Part shown: positions 27,796 through 35,692 of the stretch, piece after piece
How positions within the stretch are numbered: position 1 is the stretch's first letter
Layout: each line of letters opens with the position of its first letter
Assembly (NCBI RefSeq): GCF_900101455.1
Contig: NZ_FMZJ01000002.1
Coordinates: 124,001 to 188,000 of the forward strand
Length of the DNA: 64,000 nt
Direction of reading: 5' to 3'
From: Sphingomonas sp. YR710
Lineage (GTDB): Bacteria; Pseudomonadota; Alphaproteobacteria; Sphingomonadales; Sphingomonadaceae
Notes under the pieces: model-generated
Databases searched by the model: none
Told to the model about the DNA's origin: nothing
Seen by the model: the letters and a program-made list of their open reading frames with translations, nothing else
Made by a program: the position numbers and the translations under genes

Positions 27796-29448
27796 ATCGA
27801 TACCCTTGCAGATGATGTCGCCATTGAGCCGATCGGCCGCCACGAAGCCACGGATGGCGCGCGCCGCTGGTGGGAGCGGGGCACCATCTATCAGGTCTAT
27901 CCGCGATCGTTCCAGGACAGCAACGGCGACGGCATCGGCGATCTTAGCGGGATTGAAAGCCGGCTCGATTATCTCGTCGGCCTTGGCATTGATGCCATCT
28001 GGCTCTCCCCGATTTTTCCATCCCCGATGGCCGACTTCGGCTATGATGTTGCCGATTATTGCGACATCGATCCCATGTTCGGCACGCTCGCCGATTTCGA
28101 TCGGCTGCTCGCCGCCGCCCACGCGCGCGGGCTCAAACTGCTGCTCGATTTCGTCCCCAACCACAGTTCCGACCGGCACCGCTGGTTCACCGAAAGCCGG
28201 TCGTCCCGCGATAATCCGAAGCGCGATTGGTATATCTGGCGCGATGCCGCAGCCGATGGCGGGCCGCCGAACAACTGGATCAGCGACTTCGGCGGATCGG
28301 CGTGGGAATATGATCCCGCCACCGGGCAATATTATTACCATGCCTTCCTGAAGGAGCAGCCGGACCTCAACTGGCGCAACCCCGATCTGCGCGCGGCGAT
28401 GATCGATGTCCTTCAGTTCTGGCTCGACCGCGGGGTCGATGGGTTCCGGATCGACGTGCTGTGGCACATATTGAAGGCGGCAGATTTTCCGGACAACCCG
28501 CTCAACCCCGCCTATCGCCCCGCCATGGGCGAGATGCACAGCGTTATGCAGTTGCATTCGACCGATCAGCCCGAAGTGCACGAGATCGTCGCCGAAATGC
28601 GCGATCTTGCCGATAGCTATGGCCGCGGCGGTGAAAGGGTGCTGATCGGCGAGATCTGCCTGCCGCTCGACAAACTGGTGCGTTATTATGGCGTGGGGGC
28701 GCCGGGCGTACACCTGCCCTTCAATTTCCACCTGATCGATGCGCCGTGGCAGGCGCGCGCGCTGGCGACATTCATCGATGCCTATGAAGCGGCACTGCCG
28801 CCAGGCGGCTGGCCGAACTGGGTGCTGGGCAGCCATGATGCCCGCCGCGTCGCCGCGCGGCTGGGCGAAGCGCAGGCGCGCGTCGCGGCGATGCTGCTGC
28901 TGACGCTGCGCGGGACACCCACGCTCTATCAAGGCGACGAGATCGGCATCGGCGAGGTCGCCATCCCCGCCGGGCAGCTCGTCGATCCGCGCGAATTGCG
29001 CGAGCCGGGCCTGGGTCTGGGCCGCGATCCGTCTCGAACGCCGATGGCCTGGGACCGATCGGACAATGGCGGATTCACGACCGGCGTGCCCTGGCTGCCG
29101 CTGCACAGCGATTGGCGGCAGCGCAATGTTGCCGCCGAACAGGGCGATCCGCAATCGCTCGTCAATTTCTATCATCGGCTACTGACGATGCGGCGCGCGT
29201 CGGAGGCGCTGTCGATCGGGCAATATGTGGCGGTCGAGGCGGTCGGCGACATCCTCGCTTATGAGCGCCGTCATGACGATGAGCGCCTGCTGATCATACT
29301 CAACCTCGGCGATCGCGAGCAGGCGCTGCCGGCCCAGGTTCACGGCGCCACGCCGCTGCTGTGCACGCTGACCGCGCGGGGCGATGGCCGAAGCATGCGA
29401 CCCAATGAGGGCGCAATCTTTGCACTGCCCTCCGACCGAGGACATTGA
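27796..29448 (+). CDS. GH13 alpha-amylase-family glucosidase without a standard start codon
   Basis: The frame is open from 27781 after a TGA, and GH13 sequence begins at once (WWERGTIYQVYPRSFQDSNG), but no ATG, GTG, TTG or CTG occurs before ATG 28027, which lies inside the conserved barrel. The best candidate is ATC 27796: GGGAG at 27783-27787 sits 8 bases before it. From there the protein has about 550 residues. Catalytic features are intact: DFVPNHSS, the nucleophile aspartate in GFRIDVLWH, the acid in LIGEICLP and the SHD transition-state site. The pattern fits alpha-glucosidase/oligo-1,6-glucosidase subfamilies. No signal peptide, so cytosolic. It is followed by a GT4 gene one base later. 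Confidence 0.8.
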   Translation: MDTLADDVAIEPIGRHEATDGARRWWERGTIYQVYPRSFQDSNGDGIGDLSGIESRLDYLVGLGIDAIWLSPIFPSPMADFGYDVADYCDIDPMFGTLADFDRLLAAAHARGLKLLLDFVPNHSSDRHRWFTESRSSRDNPKRDWYIWRDAAADGGPPNNWISDFGGSAWEYDPATGQYYYHAFLKEQPDLNWRNPDLRAAMIDVLQFWLDRGVDGFRIDVLWHILKAADFPDNPLNPAYRPAMGEMHSVMQLHSTDQPEVHEIVAEMRDLADSYGRGGERVLIGEICLPLDKLVRYYGVGAPGVHLPFNFHLIDAPWQARALATFIDAYEAALPPGGWPNWVLGSHDARRVAARLGEAQARVAAMLLLTLRGTPTLYQGDEIGIGEVAIPAGQLVDPRELREPGLGLGRDPSRTPMAWDRSDNGGFTTGVPWLPLHSDWRQRNVAAEQGDPQSLVNFYHRLLTMRRASEALSIGQYVAVEAVGDILAYERRHDDERLLIILNLGDREQALPAQVHGATPLLCTLTARGDGRSMRPNEGAIFALPSDRGH

Positions 29449-29449
29449 A

Positions 29450-30808
29450 GTGCGTATAGCCATGCTGAGCTCTATCTCGTGGCGCACGCCGCCGCACGGA
29501 TACGGGCCCTGGGAACAGGTAACGAGCCATCTTACCGAGGCGCTCGTGGCCAAGGGCGTCGATGTGACCCTGTTCGCGACACAGGATTCGATGACTTCCG
29601 GCCATCTCGCCGGGCCCGTGGCGCGGGGATATTCGGAGGATCGCGACATCGATGCGAAGACATGGGAGCTGCTTCATGTCGCGCATCTGTTCGAACGCGC
29701 CGATGAATTCGACATCATCCACAATCATGCCGATATCGTCCCGCTCGCCTTCTCGCGGCTGGTCGATACCCCCGTCGTCACGACGATCCATGGCTTTTCG
29801 TCGGAACGAATTCTGCCGATCTTCCGAAGCTATGACGATCGGGTCGCCTATGTCGCGATCAGCGACGCCGATCGCCATCCCGACCTGACCTATGCGGCGA
29901 CGATTCACCATGGCATCAATATCGACGACTTTCCGTTCGATCCCGTGGGTGGCCCCAATTTGCTGTTTTTCGGCCGCATCCATCCCGACAAGGGGGCCAG
30001 CGACGCGATCCGCGCAGCCATGGCGACCGGCCATCGACTAGAAATGGCCGGGATCATCCAGGACCATGACTATCATCAGCGCGAAGTGGCGCCCTTCATC
30101 GACGGCGATCGGATCGTTCATGTCGGCGTCGTCGGCGGCTCTCATCGCGCAGCCTTGCTCGGAAGGTCGCGCGCGCTCCTGCATCTCATCGGCTTCGACG
30201 AGCCATTCGGCCTGTCGGTCGTCGAAGCGATGGCCTGCGGCACACCCGTCATTGCCTATCGACGCGGATCGATGGCCGAACTGATCGACGATGGCGTCAC
30301 GGGATTTCTCGTCGACAGCTTTGACGAAGCCATTGCCGCGATCGGCCGTATCGGCGAAATCGACCGGGCAGCGTGTCGCAAGGCGGCGACCGCGCGGTTC
30401 GGCGTGGAGCGCATGGCCGAGAATTACATCGCCTTATACGAGGATCTGATTCGCAAGGCGCCGCGGCGCACGCCAAAATCGCATCCGGCCGAAACCAACT
30501 CGGCGGTCGATACCCGCCAGCCGCCAGCCTACGCAGCAGGCGCCTGGGGAAAAAGCGGATCGGTCACAGGCAAGGATGGCCATGTGCGAAGCTTCGACAT
30601 CGCTTTCTCATGGATGGACAAAGGTCTGGTGGAAGCGTTGGAGAAGATGGCACCGATCCCGGATCGGCAGGCATTTTACGACCTGTATTGCCTCAGCCAT
30701 GTTGCCACATATCATCAGGCCTTCAAGCCGCGCATCTACGCACGGAGCATGGCCGGTTGCGACGCGGCGGAGGTCGATCGCGAGCAAAAAGAGATCCGAA
30801 TCGGTTGA
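29450..30808 (+). CDS. GT4-family glycosyltransferase with C-terminal extension
   Basis: 452 residues from GTG 29450, chosen because it gives the classical (M)RIAMLSSISWRTPP start, lies one base after the GH13 stop and has GAGGA upstream. It has a GT-B fold: an N-domain with HYG-like HGYGPWEQV and a C-domain with NLLFFGRIHPDKG and the E-x7-E donor site GFDEPFGLSVVEAMACGTPV. Residues from about 350 (VRSFDIAFSWMDKGLVEALE to the end) form an additional roughly 90-residue part I do not recognise. It transfers a sugar from a nucleotide donor; acceptor unknown. Tight linkage to the GH13 enzyme suggests a shared alpha-glucan or disaccharide pathway. Confidence 0.82.
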   Translation: MRIAMLSSISWRTPPHGYGPWEQVTSHLTEALVAKGVDVTLFATQDSMTSGHLAGPVARGYSEDRDIDAKTWELLHVAHLFERADEFDIIHNHADIVPLAFSRLVDTPVVTTIHGFSSERILPIFRSYDDRVAYVAISDADRHPDLTYAATIHHGINIDDFPFDPVGGPNLLFFGRIHPDKGASDAIRAAMATGHRLEMAGIIQDHDYHQREVAPFIDGDRIVHVGVVGGSHRAALLGRSRALLHLIGFDEPFGLSVVEAMACGTPVIAYRRGSMAELIDDGVTGFLVDSFDEAIAAIGRIGEIDRAACRKAATARFGVERMAENYIALYEDLIRKAPRRTPKSHPAETNSAVDTRQPPAYAAGAWGKSGSVTGKDGHVRSFDIAFSWMDKGLVEALEKMAPIPDRQAFYDLYCLSHVATYHQAFKPRIYARSMAGCDAAEVDREQKEIRIG

Positions 30809-30884
30809 ACAGGCTTGGTGGTGCCCCAGATTTGGGGGCGCCCGCGGCGGCGCTCGATCATGCGAGCAAGGCCGGCCGCGGGCA

Positions 30885-30976
<92 letters not shown>

Positions 30977-30989
30977 CTGACTGAAGAAA

Positions 30990-31331
30990 TTATCGTGCGA
31001 GCATCGCCACGGCGGAGATCTGGTTCTGGCTATAGCCAAATTCGGTCAGGCGATTGGAAAGATCCGACACATCGGCGCGACCGCGCACGCGGCACACGAA
31101 ACGGCGCAGCGTTTCAAGTTGCGGATCGGCCAGCGGCATCTTCGGGGCGGCGCCGCTCGCCCGGCGGACGAAGCGGCCAAGCCATGAACGGCTGAGGCCA
31201 TCCGTGCATCCGAGCTCGCCCGCCTCGCGCATCGCGAGCGATACGACCTTCCATTCGAGCGCCGAAAGCGTCGGTACAGCTTTGCGGTTCTGGCTGCTGG
31301 TCTGGGCTAGGCTTGCCACGTCGTCCTCCAT
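30990..31331 (-). CDS. Conserved-looking hypothetical protein, possibly helical/DNA-binding
   Basis: A 113-residue protein, mostly helical, with a WKVVSLAMREAGELG segment, an RRFVCRVRGR basic stretch and a C-terminal LTEFGYSQNQISAVAML that could be a recognition-like helix pair. No signal peptide or membrane segment. I recognise no named family. Codon use matches its neighbours, which supports a real gene. It is 20 bp upstream of wrbA on the same strand and may be co-transcribed with it in the order hypothetical after wrbA. Confidence 0.55.
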   Translation of the reverse strand: MEDDVASLAQTSSQNRKAVPTLSALEWKVVSLAMREAGELGCTDGLSRSWLGRFVRRASGAAPKMPLADPQLETLRRFVCRVRGRADVSDLSNRLTEFGYSQNQISAVAMLAR

Positions 31332-31351
31332 ATTTCGATGGTCTTATCTCT

Positions 31352-31951
31352 TCACCCGAAAAGCTTCGCTGTGATTTCGGCCACATGTCGGCCTTGAAAT
31401 TTTGCGCCTTCGATCTCGGTTTCGCTCGGCTGGCGCGATCCATCGCCATTGGCGATCGTGGTTGCGCCATAAGGGCTGCCACCGACGACCTCGTCATTCC
31501 GCATCTGGCCCTGAAAGCTGTAGGGCAGGCCGACGATCGTCATGCCGAAGTGCAGCAAGTTGGTGATGATCGAGAACAACGTCACTTCCTGGCCGCCATG
31601 CTGGGTGGCGCTGGAGGTGAAAGCGGCGCCGACCTTGCCGTTCAGCGCACCGCGCGCCCACAGGGCGCCAGCCTGATCCAGAAATGCCGCCATCTGCGAT
31701 GACATCCGGCCGAAACGGGTGCCCGTGCCGACAATGATCGCATCATAATTTTCGAGATCGGCAACCGTGGCGATCGGCGCCTTCTGATCGAGCTTGAAAT
31801 GGTTGCGGACGGCACTTTCTTCGGGAACCGTCTCGGGAACGCGCTTGACGTCGACGATCGCGCCCGTGCTGCGGGCGCCCTCGGCGATGGCTTCTGCCAT
31901 CGTTTCGATATGGCCGTAGGTGGAATAATAGAGCACCAGGATCTTTGCCAT
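31352..31951 (-). CDS. wrbA: NAD(P)H:quinone oxidoreductase, WrbA type IV flavoprotein
   Basis: 199 residues from ATG 31951 (the upstream ATG 31975 adds an unrelated leader). Flavodoxin-like FMN site [13 protein letters not shown] near residue 6, [18 protein letters not shown] near 80 and [12 protein letters not shown] near 115 are WrbA hallmarks, with [14 protein letters not shown] near the C-terminus. It reduces quinones by two electrons and protects against redox stress in the cytosol. A divergent LysR gene starts 112 bp away and is a natural candidate regulator. Confidence 0.94.
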   Translation of the reverse strand: MAKILVLYYSTYGHIETMAEAIAEGARSTGAIVDVKRVPETVPEESAVRNHFKLDQKAPIATVADLENYDAIIVGTGTRFGRMSSQMAAFLDQAGALWARGALNGKVGAAFTSSATQHGGQEVTLFSIITNLLHFGMTIVGLPYSFQGQMRNDEVVGGSPYGATTIANGDGSRQPSETEIEGAKFQGRHVAEITAKLFG

Positions 31952-32063
31952 GTCGGCCTCCGTAATGGGTTGCACCCGCTCGGGCGCTTCGGAGCCTGTT
32001 TACCCTTGCGGGCGGACTAATAAATGGAGATGATCGAAACTCATCGTTTCCGATTGGGGCACA
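31952..32063. promoter_or_regulatory. Divergent wrbA/LysR promoter region
   Basis: A 112-bp shared intergenic region. It includes an AAAC-TCATC-GTTT dyad at about 32037-32049, close to the LysR start, of a size compatible with a LysR T-N11-A type site. Autoregulation and control of wrbA are inferred from layout only. Confidence 0.4.
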
Positions 32064-32981
32064 ATGGCGCATCTTCCCGATTTCGAGGCCTGGGCCATTT
32101 TCGCGAAGGTCGCCGAGCGCGGATCCTTTTCGGCCGCCGCCACCGACCTGGCGCTTTCGAAGGCGACTGTGTCCAAGGCGATATCGCGGCTCGAGCAACG
32201 GCTGGCAACGCCGCTCTTCCATCGCAGTTCGCGGAAATTGTCACTCACCGAAAGCGGGGTAATGGCGCAGGAACGCGCCGGCCGCATCCTGGCCGATGGC
32301 GAGGCGATCGAGGAAGCGATCTCGGAGCGCGGATCCGAGCCGCGCGGGCTGGTGCGGCTGGCGGCGCCGATGTCTTTCGGCATCGCGCATCTGCGCCCTT
32401 TGTTGCCGCTGTTCTGCAGCACCTACCCCCATATATCGATCGATCTCCACCTGAGCGACGCGCGCGTCGACCTGATCGAACAGGGGTTCGATATTGCGCT
32501 CCGGATCGGTTCGCTCGAGGATTCGGCGCTGAAGGCGCGGCGGTTGTTTCCGGTGCGGCTGCCGCTGCTCGGCGCGCCGGCTTTGTTCGATCGGCTCGGT
32601 CGACCGAGCCATCCGCGCGACCTCGAACAATATCCGGCGCTCACCTATTCGCATGTTCGCCAGCCGGGCCGGTGGCATTTCCACCATACCGAACATGGCG
32701 ATCTCAGCGTTGAGGTCAGCGGGCCGATCCGATCGAACAATGGCGACGTGATGCTCGATGCGCTGATCGCCGGCACCGGTATCTGCCCGCTGCCGGATTT
32801 CCTGGCGTGGCAGGCGCTGGCCGACGGCCGGCTGGAGGAGGTGCTGCGCGACTGGGCACCGCGATCCAACGCGCTGCATCTGGTAACACCGCCGACGGCG
32901 CTGCGGCCGGCGCGCGTGCGGGTGCTGATCGACTTTCTGGCCGCCGCCTTTCTGAAGCCGCCCTGGTCAACCACGGGCTGA
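32064..32981 (+). CDS. LysR-family transcriptional regulator
   Basis: A 305-residue protein with the standard layout: winged HTH at residues about 5-65 (FAKVAERGSFSAAATDLALSKATVSKAISRLEQRLATPLFHR), a linker helix and a periplasmic-binding-protein-like effector domain from about 92, with VDLIEQGFDIALRIG as a typical strand-loop. It is divergent from wrbA, so a quinone- or electrophile-responsive role is possible. The HTH is close to that of regulators controlling quinone reductases and aldehyde stress genes, but this is a weak inference. Confidence 0.9.
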   Translation: MAHLPDFEAWAIFAKVAERGSFSAAATDLALSKATVSKAISRLEQRLATPLFHRSSRKLSLTESGVMAQERAGRILADGEAIEEAISERGSEPRGLVRLAAPMSFGIAHLRPLLPLFCSTYPHISIDLHLSDARVDLIEQGFDIALRIGSLEDSALKARRLFPVRLPLLGAPALFDRLGRPSHPRDLEQYPALTYSHVRQPGRWHFHHTEHGDLSVEVSGPIRSNNGDVMLDALIAGTGICPLPDFLAWQALADGRLEEVLRDWAPRSNALHLVTPPTALRPARVRVLIDFLAAAFLKPPWSTTG

Positions 32982-33111
32982 AAATCTCCGTGCCAGTGGC
33001 CCGGGAACATCGCGTTTTTGCCGGTCGCGATTTCCGGGTCGCCAGATGATTTCATCCTGCTCGAAATCCCTCTAAGGGGAACCGATCATACCCAACCGGA
33101 TTTCGATACTT

Positions 33112-33378
33112 ATGACCGACACGCCTCCCGACCGCCTCTCGATCAACCCCTCCAGCCCCTTTTTCGACGGCACGCTGCTCGAGCGCGGGGTCGGCATTCG
33201 CTTCAAGGGGATCGAAAAGAACAATGTCGAGGAATATTGCGTGAGCGAAGGCTGGGTGCGCGTTGCCGCCGGCAATACGCGCGACCGCAAGGGCAATCCG
33301 CTGACGATCAAGCTCAGCGGCCCGGTCGAAGCCTATTTCCGCGACATAGCGGCGGATGCTGACGCCAGCGACGCCTGA
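33112..33378 (+). CDS. DUF3297-family protein
   Basis: An 88-residue protein that matches the DUF3297 pattern well: LSINPSSPFFD near residue 9, a VGIRFKGIEKNNVEEYCVSE centre and GWVRVAAGNTRDRKGNPLTIKLSGPVEAYF after it. The family is small, cytosolic and of unknown function; some entries carry a doubtful glutathione-peroxidase label. It lies 5 bp before the aldose-epimerase gene. Confidence 0.82.
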   Translation: MTDTPPDRLSINPSSPFFDGTLLERGVGIRFKGIEKNNVEEYCVSEGWVRVAAGNTRDRKGNPLTIKLSGPVEAYFRDIAADADASDA

Positions 33379-33383
33379 CACCG

Positions 33384-34259
33384 ATGTCGACGCCGTTTCG
33401 CATCGCGTCCGCGGGCCTGTCGGCGGAAATTTCCGCGATCGGCGCCGAATTGCAGCGGCTGACCACCAGCGACGGCCGCGAACTGTTGTGGGATGGCGAT
33501 CCGGCCTTCTGGTCTGGCCGCGCGCCGATCCTGTTTCCGATCGTCGGCACGGTTCGCGACGACCACTATCGCTGCGGCGGACACAGCTACGCACTGCCGC
33601 GTCACGGCTTTGCGCGCCGGCGCGCGTTCACGCTGAACGAGCAGCGTGGCGACAGCGTGACGTTGCGGCTCGAATCGGATGATGAGACACGTGCGCTCTG
33701 GCCGTTCGCATTCTGCCTCGACATGATCTTCGCGATCGATGGAAACAGGCTCATGATGACGGGGCGGGTGACCAATCGCAGCGATCAGCCGATGCCGACC
33801 TCGTTCGGCTTTCATCCGGCGTTGCGCTGGCCGCTGCCCGATGGCGGCGAACGCGCGGACCATGTGATTCTGTTCGATCACCCCGAACCGGGGCCCGTGC
33901 GTCGCCTCGATTCGGCTGGCCTGCTCGATCCCGCGCCGCGGCCCTCGCCGGTCGACGGGAATCGCCTCGCGCTGTCGGACGATCTGTTCGTGGAAGACGC
34001 GTTGATCTTCGAATCGATGGACAGCCGGCGGCTCGTCTATGGCGTACCGGGGGCCGGGCAGATCGCGGTCGACTATCCCGACATGCCATCACTGGGCCTG
34101 TGGACCAAGCCGGGGGCCGGCTATCTCTGCATCGAGCCGTGGCAGGGCTATTCCGATCCGGCCGGCTTCGAAGGCGATATCGCCGACAAGCCGGGTGTCG
34201 TGCCGATCGCCCCGGGGGCGACCCGCGATTTCATGATCGGAATCACCGCGCTCGATTGA
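33384..34259 (+). CDS. Aldose 1-epimerase family protein
   Basis: A 291-residue beta-sandwich protein. Family features are AEISAIGAELQRLTTSDGRELLW at the N-terminus, the catalytic-site histidine region YALPRHGFARR near residue 70, SFGFHPALRWPLP near 140 with the second histidine, and LCIEPWQGYSDP near 250 containing the catalytic glutamate. Members interconvert sugar anomers or act on hexose-6-phosphates. Sugar specificity is unknown. A strong hairpin follows at 34301-34338. Confidence 0.88.
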   Translation: MSTPFRIASAGLSAEISAIGAELQRLTTSDGRELLWDGDPAFWSGRAPILFPIVGTVRDDHYRCGGHSYALPRHGFARRRAFTLNEQRGDSVTLRLESDDETRALWPFAFCLDMIFAIDGNRLMMTGRVTNRSDQPMPTSFGFHPALRWPLPDGGERADHVILFDHPEPGPVRRLDSAGLLDPAPRPSPVDGNRLALSDDLFVEDALIFESMDSRRLVYGVPGAGQIAVDYPDMPSLGLWTKPGAGYLCIEPWQGYSDPAGFEGDIADKPGVVPIAPGATRDFMIGITALD

Positions 34260-34634
34260 GCGCCCCCGATGCTAAAAATGCCAGACATCCCCAAAATGGT
34301 CACGCCCGGCGCTCCAAGGGATCGGAGCGCCGGGCGTGTGGCACAGCTTCTGCTGCCTGTGTGGCCTTGTTCTCGCGGCGGAAACGAAACAGCGAGACAT
34401 TGGCGAAATTGTCGGAGCAACACGAAGCACTGATACGCAAAGCAACTAATACTAACGCTGTGCAACGCTGCACAGGTCATACGGCCGCATCCCCACGTCC
34501 GAAGTGACGGACATCACAATGCGCAGAAATATGCGAAAAATTTGCCACGCTATGTGGTTAAGCTCACACTAACCGCATTTAATGTGGACGGCTGGGTGCT
34601 TGACCCGGCGCGCCGGTGCCCACACATTGCGCGC
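34260..34634. other. Intergenic region between aldose epimerase and msrB
   Basis: About 375 bases with no convincing gene. It holds a 15-bp perfect hairpin (34301-34338), then an AT-richer stretch with the dyad CTGTGCA-ACGC-TGCACAG at 34458-34475, and the msrB leader. The dyad could be an operator but nothing links it to a specific regulator. Confidence 0.5.
34301..34338 (+). terminator. Strong GC-rich hairpin after the epimerase gene
   Basis: CACGCCCGGCGCTCC pairs perfectly with GGAGCGCCGGGCGTG over an 8-base loop. It lies 42 bases after the stop codon and lacks a T-tail. Confidence 0.55.
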
Positions 34635-35027
34635 ATGGACAAACTCGATCTCCCCGAACAGGAATGGCGCAAGCGGCTGACGCCCGAGCAATATCATGTG
34701 CTGCGCGAGGCGGGCACAGAGCGCGCCTTCACCGGCAAATATTGGAACAATCACGACGACGGCGTCTATCGCTGCGCGGGCTGCGGCATCGAACTGTTCG
34801 AAAGCGATGCCAAGTTCGATTCGGGCTGCGGCTGGCCGAGCTTCACCGCGCCCGCCAAGGACGAGACGATCGTCGAACATCGCGATGTGAGCTATGGCAT
34901 GGTACGGACCGAAGTGCGCTGCGCGAAGTGCGACGGCCATCTGGGCCATGTCTTTCCCGACGGCCCTGGCCCCAATGGCCTGCGCTATTGCATCAATTCG
35001 GCATCGATCGACTTCAAGGGAGAGTAG
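34635..35027 (+). CDS. msrB: Peptide-methionine (R)-S-oxide reductase
   Basis: About 130 residues from ATG 34635; the frame extends upstream to 34542 without MsrB-like sequence. Two zinc CxxC pairs are present (YRCAGCG and [14 protein letters not shown]), with CGWPSF near residue 62 and the catalytic cysteine in [11 protein letters not shown]. It repairs R-methionine sulfoxide in oxidised proteins, using thioredoxin. The protein lacks a signal peptide and so is cytosolic. It stands alone. Confidence 0.94.
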   Translation: MDKLDLPEQEWRKRLTPEQYHVLREAGTERAFTGKYWNNHDDGVYRCAGCGIELFESDAKFDSGCGWPSFTAPAKDETIVEHRDVSYGMVRTEVRCAKCDGHLGHVFPDGPGPNGLRYCINSASIDFKGE

Positions 35028-35084
35028 GAAGCGAGGTCCGTCGCCGACAAGGAGGGTGATGCCAACGGGCTTGCGGTCAACTGT

Positions 35085-35480
35085 TTAGCGACGCGGTGTG
35101 GCCGCCGTTCCCCAGCCATCATAGCGGACTCCAAAAGCCGACTCTAATTGCAACGCCTCTTTGGTCAGGGCGGTTAACACAGGCAACTCAGTAGTTTGAT
35201 CGCGTTGGAGATCGAGCGCCGTACTGCCATCGTCCTGCGCGATCGTTTGGATTATCCGCCAGCCCATTCCAGGGGCAGCCTGCCTCAGTCTTTCTATACT
35301 GCCGGCGGCACCGACAAAGCGCACGTCCACCGGGCGCACGTTCGTCGGTTCATCACCGTTGTTGCGTAGCGAGCGGATTACGTCGCCATCAGCAGCTAAC
35401 TCAGCGGCCAATCGATCGGGATCAACCTTTTCCTGCGCCAAACTAGCGACTCCGCTCAGCAGGAAAATAGCGAACGACAT
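35085..35480 (-). CDS. RraB-fold (ribonuclease E inhibitor-like) protein with an apparent signal peptide
   Basis: 131 residues. The domain from about residue 30 matches the RraB/DUF695 pattern: DGDVIRSLRNNGDEPTNVRP near the start, VDVRFVGAAGSIERLRQ, and a final FGVRYDGWGTA, which is characteristic. RraB in E. coli binds and inhibits RNase E in the cytosol. Here residues 1-15 are hydrophobic and end SLAQ, like a cleavable signal peptide, which would send it to the periplasm, away from RNase E. The function is therefore probably different from RraB. Confidence 0.65.
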   Translation of the reverse strand: MSFAIFLLSGVASLAQEKVDPDRLAAELAADGDVIRSLRNNGDEPTNVRPVDVRFVGAAGSIERLRQAAPGMGWRIIQTIAQDDGSTALDLQRDQTTELPVLTALTKEALQLESAFGVRYDGWGTAATPRR

Positions 35481-35692
35481 GCCGACATACTATCCCAGCA
35501 CAGTCCGCGATGTCGATTGCTGCTTCGCGTCGCGGCCGGCCCCTATTCATCGCAGCGAAAAGTCCCCTCCTGTACGAATCGCGCGACAATCAGGGGGGCG
35601 TGGCAATGATGCTTGGCAGCAGCGGGCTTAAGCGGTAACTCCGGCGCCCACGCGATGACCGCCTCTTCATCTTCCGCAGGATCGACACGCTC

